Positions 6,227 to 6,705 of a stretch of DNA of 6,705 bases are shown one piece after another (the first letter of the stretch is position 1; every line of letters starts with the position of its first letter). The DNA is from CAVSWN01 sp046728115. GTDB lineage: Bacteria > Acidobacteriota > Vicinamibacteria > Vicinamibacterales > CAVVIG01. Position numbers and translations under genes: made by a program. The stretch is taken from positions 1-6,705 of the forward strand of contig JBKPDW010000368.1 in NCBI GenBank assembly GCA_046728115.1, given 5' to 3'. The notes under the pieces were generated by a model. That model had not been told where the DNA came from. It did not search any database and saw only the letters and a list, made by a program, of their open reading frames with translations.

Positions 6227-6705
6227 CCCAATTGATAGACGTTGGTGCGCAGCATCTCGACTCCGGCGTCTGCGGGTAGGGCTGCGGCGGGAATAGGATC
6301 GCCAATCGTGAGTCGGATCGTCTTTCCCCGCTGACGGAAGATCTGACGCGGCAGGAGGAGCACGGTGATCGTTCGACTGAAGAACGACAGAAGGTAGAAG
6401 ATCCAGGAGTTTCGGCCCTCGATGAAAACCGGGAGAACTGGCGCCTGGTACTTGTGCGCGAGGTGCGCGGCGCCGCGAAACCATGGCCGGTCGCGCACGC
6501 CCGCTGCGGTCAGACGTGAGACCTCGCCCGACGGGAAAATCAACAGCGCCGCATCCCGTTCCAAAACCCTGCCCATTGCCGCGACGTGGCTCTTTCGTGG
6601 GCGCGCCGAGAACATGTCGAAGGGGAGAAGATGCTCGGCTAGACTGCTTACATGTTGCGTCAGCTCATTCGAGACCACCTGGATGTCGGAGCGGACGTCT
6701 AGGAC
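6196..6705 (-). CDS. PlsC-type lysophospholipid acyltransferase (OlsF/COG3176-like), C-terminal 169 residues (5' end off the right edge)
   Basis: The frame is open to the right edge and no reliable start is seen. GTG 6676-6678 lies inside the conserved part and is probably an internal Val. The visible part contains PlsC motif III as FPSGEVSR (6514-6537), then APVLPVFIEGRN (the VPV-type motif IV), and further on LLLPRQIFRQRGKT and IGDPIP. This combination is typical of the acyltransferase domain in OlsF-like and 'putative hemolysin' proteins, which move an acyl chain onto a lyso-lipid at the membrane. The catalytic HX4D motif should lie in the missing N-terminus. The protein ends shortly after the domain, so unlike full OlsF it has no C-terminal GNAT half; a GNAT domain instead sits in the 3541-5172 gene. 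The role is O-acylation of phospholipid or aminolipid precursors. Its last 31 bases overlap the desaturase gene tail-to-tail. Confidence 0.83.
   Translation of the reverse strand, partial: VLDVRSDIQVVSNELTQHVSSLAEHLLPFDMFSARPRKSHVAAMGRVLERDAALLIFPSGEVSRLTAAGVRDRPWFRGAAHLAHKYQAPVLPVFIEGRNSWIFYLLSFFSRTITVLLLPRQIFRQRGKTIRLTIGDPIPAAALPADAGVEMLRTNVYQLGHWPRGVLKR

Noticed and set aside
6196..6678. GTG 6676-6678 as the acyltransferase start
   Set aside because: The frame stays open to the edge, the residues around this Val fit the interior of the family, and the HX4D motif has not yet appeared, so the gene is treated as cut by the window.
1..6705. tRNA, rRNA, CRISPR array, insertion sequence or attachment site
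   Set aside because: I found no tRNA-like stems, regularly spaced repeats, transposase motifs or paired terminal repeats on either strand.

Overview
The window is a high-GC bacterial chromosome segment with five genes on the minus strand and one on the plus strand. The large minus-strand outer-membrane receptor has an N-terminal carboxypeptidase-regulatory-like (Oar-type) domain. That class is greatly expanded in Acidobacteriota, especially soil Vicinamibacteria-like lineages. Together with the base composition this makes an acidobacterium my best guess, but it is an inference and no marker gene is present.

Left part (1-3430, all minus strand). An ABC exporter pair lies upstream of the receptor. 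The ATPase (3256 to 2270) overlaps the ABC-2 type permease (2301 to 1549). After a 99-base gap comes an Oar-like TonB-dependent receptor that starts at 1449 and runs off the left edge without a stop. Two good sigma70-like promoters can be read. One lies about 140 bases upstream of the ATPase, with a perfect TTGACA box, a 17-base spacer and TAGGAT, and a 6+6 palindrome covers its -10 box. The other lies in the gap directly before the receptor. The ATPase has Gln where the H-loop His is expected.

The 284 bases from 3257 to 3540 hold no convincing gene. They contain the ABC promoter and palindrome, and a weak hairpin without a T-run that I did not accept as a terminator.

Right part (3541-6705) looks like a lipid or N-acyl-amino-compound biosynthesis locus. 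A 543-residue minus-strand protein joins an N-terminal GNAT acyltransferase to a C-terminal class V PLP aminotransferase resembling 2-aminoethylphosphonate transaminase (PhnW). Divergent from it, across a 151-base gap, is a plus-strand membrane diiron protein of the fatty acid desaturase/hydroxylase superfamily. Converging on that gene, with a 31-base tail-to-tail overlap, is the end of a minus-strand PlsC-type lysophospholipid acyltransferase of the OlsF/COG3176 'hemolysin-like' type, cut by the right edge.

Taken together, an amine-forming enzyme fused to an N-acyltransferase, an O-acyltransferase and an acyl-chain oxidase are the activities needed to make a modified aminolipid, by analogy with ornithine-lipid synthesis (OlsB, OlsA/OlsF and hydroxylases). 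This is a hypothesis. The neighbouring ABC exporter could move the product, but nothing in the sequence proves that link.
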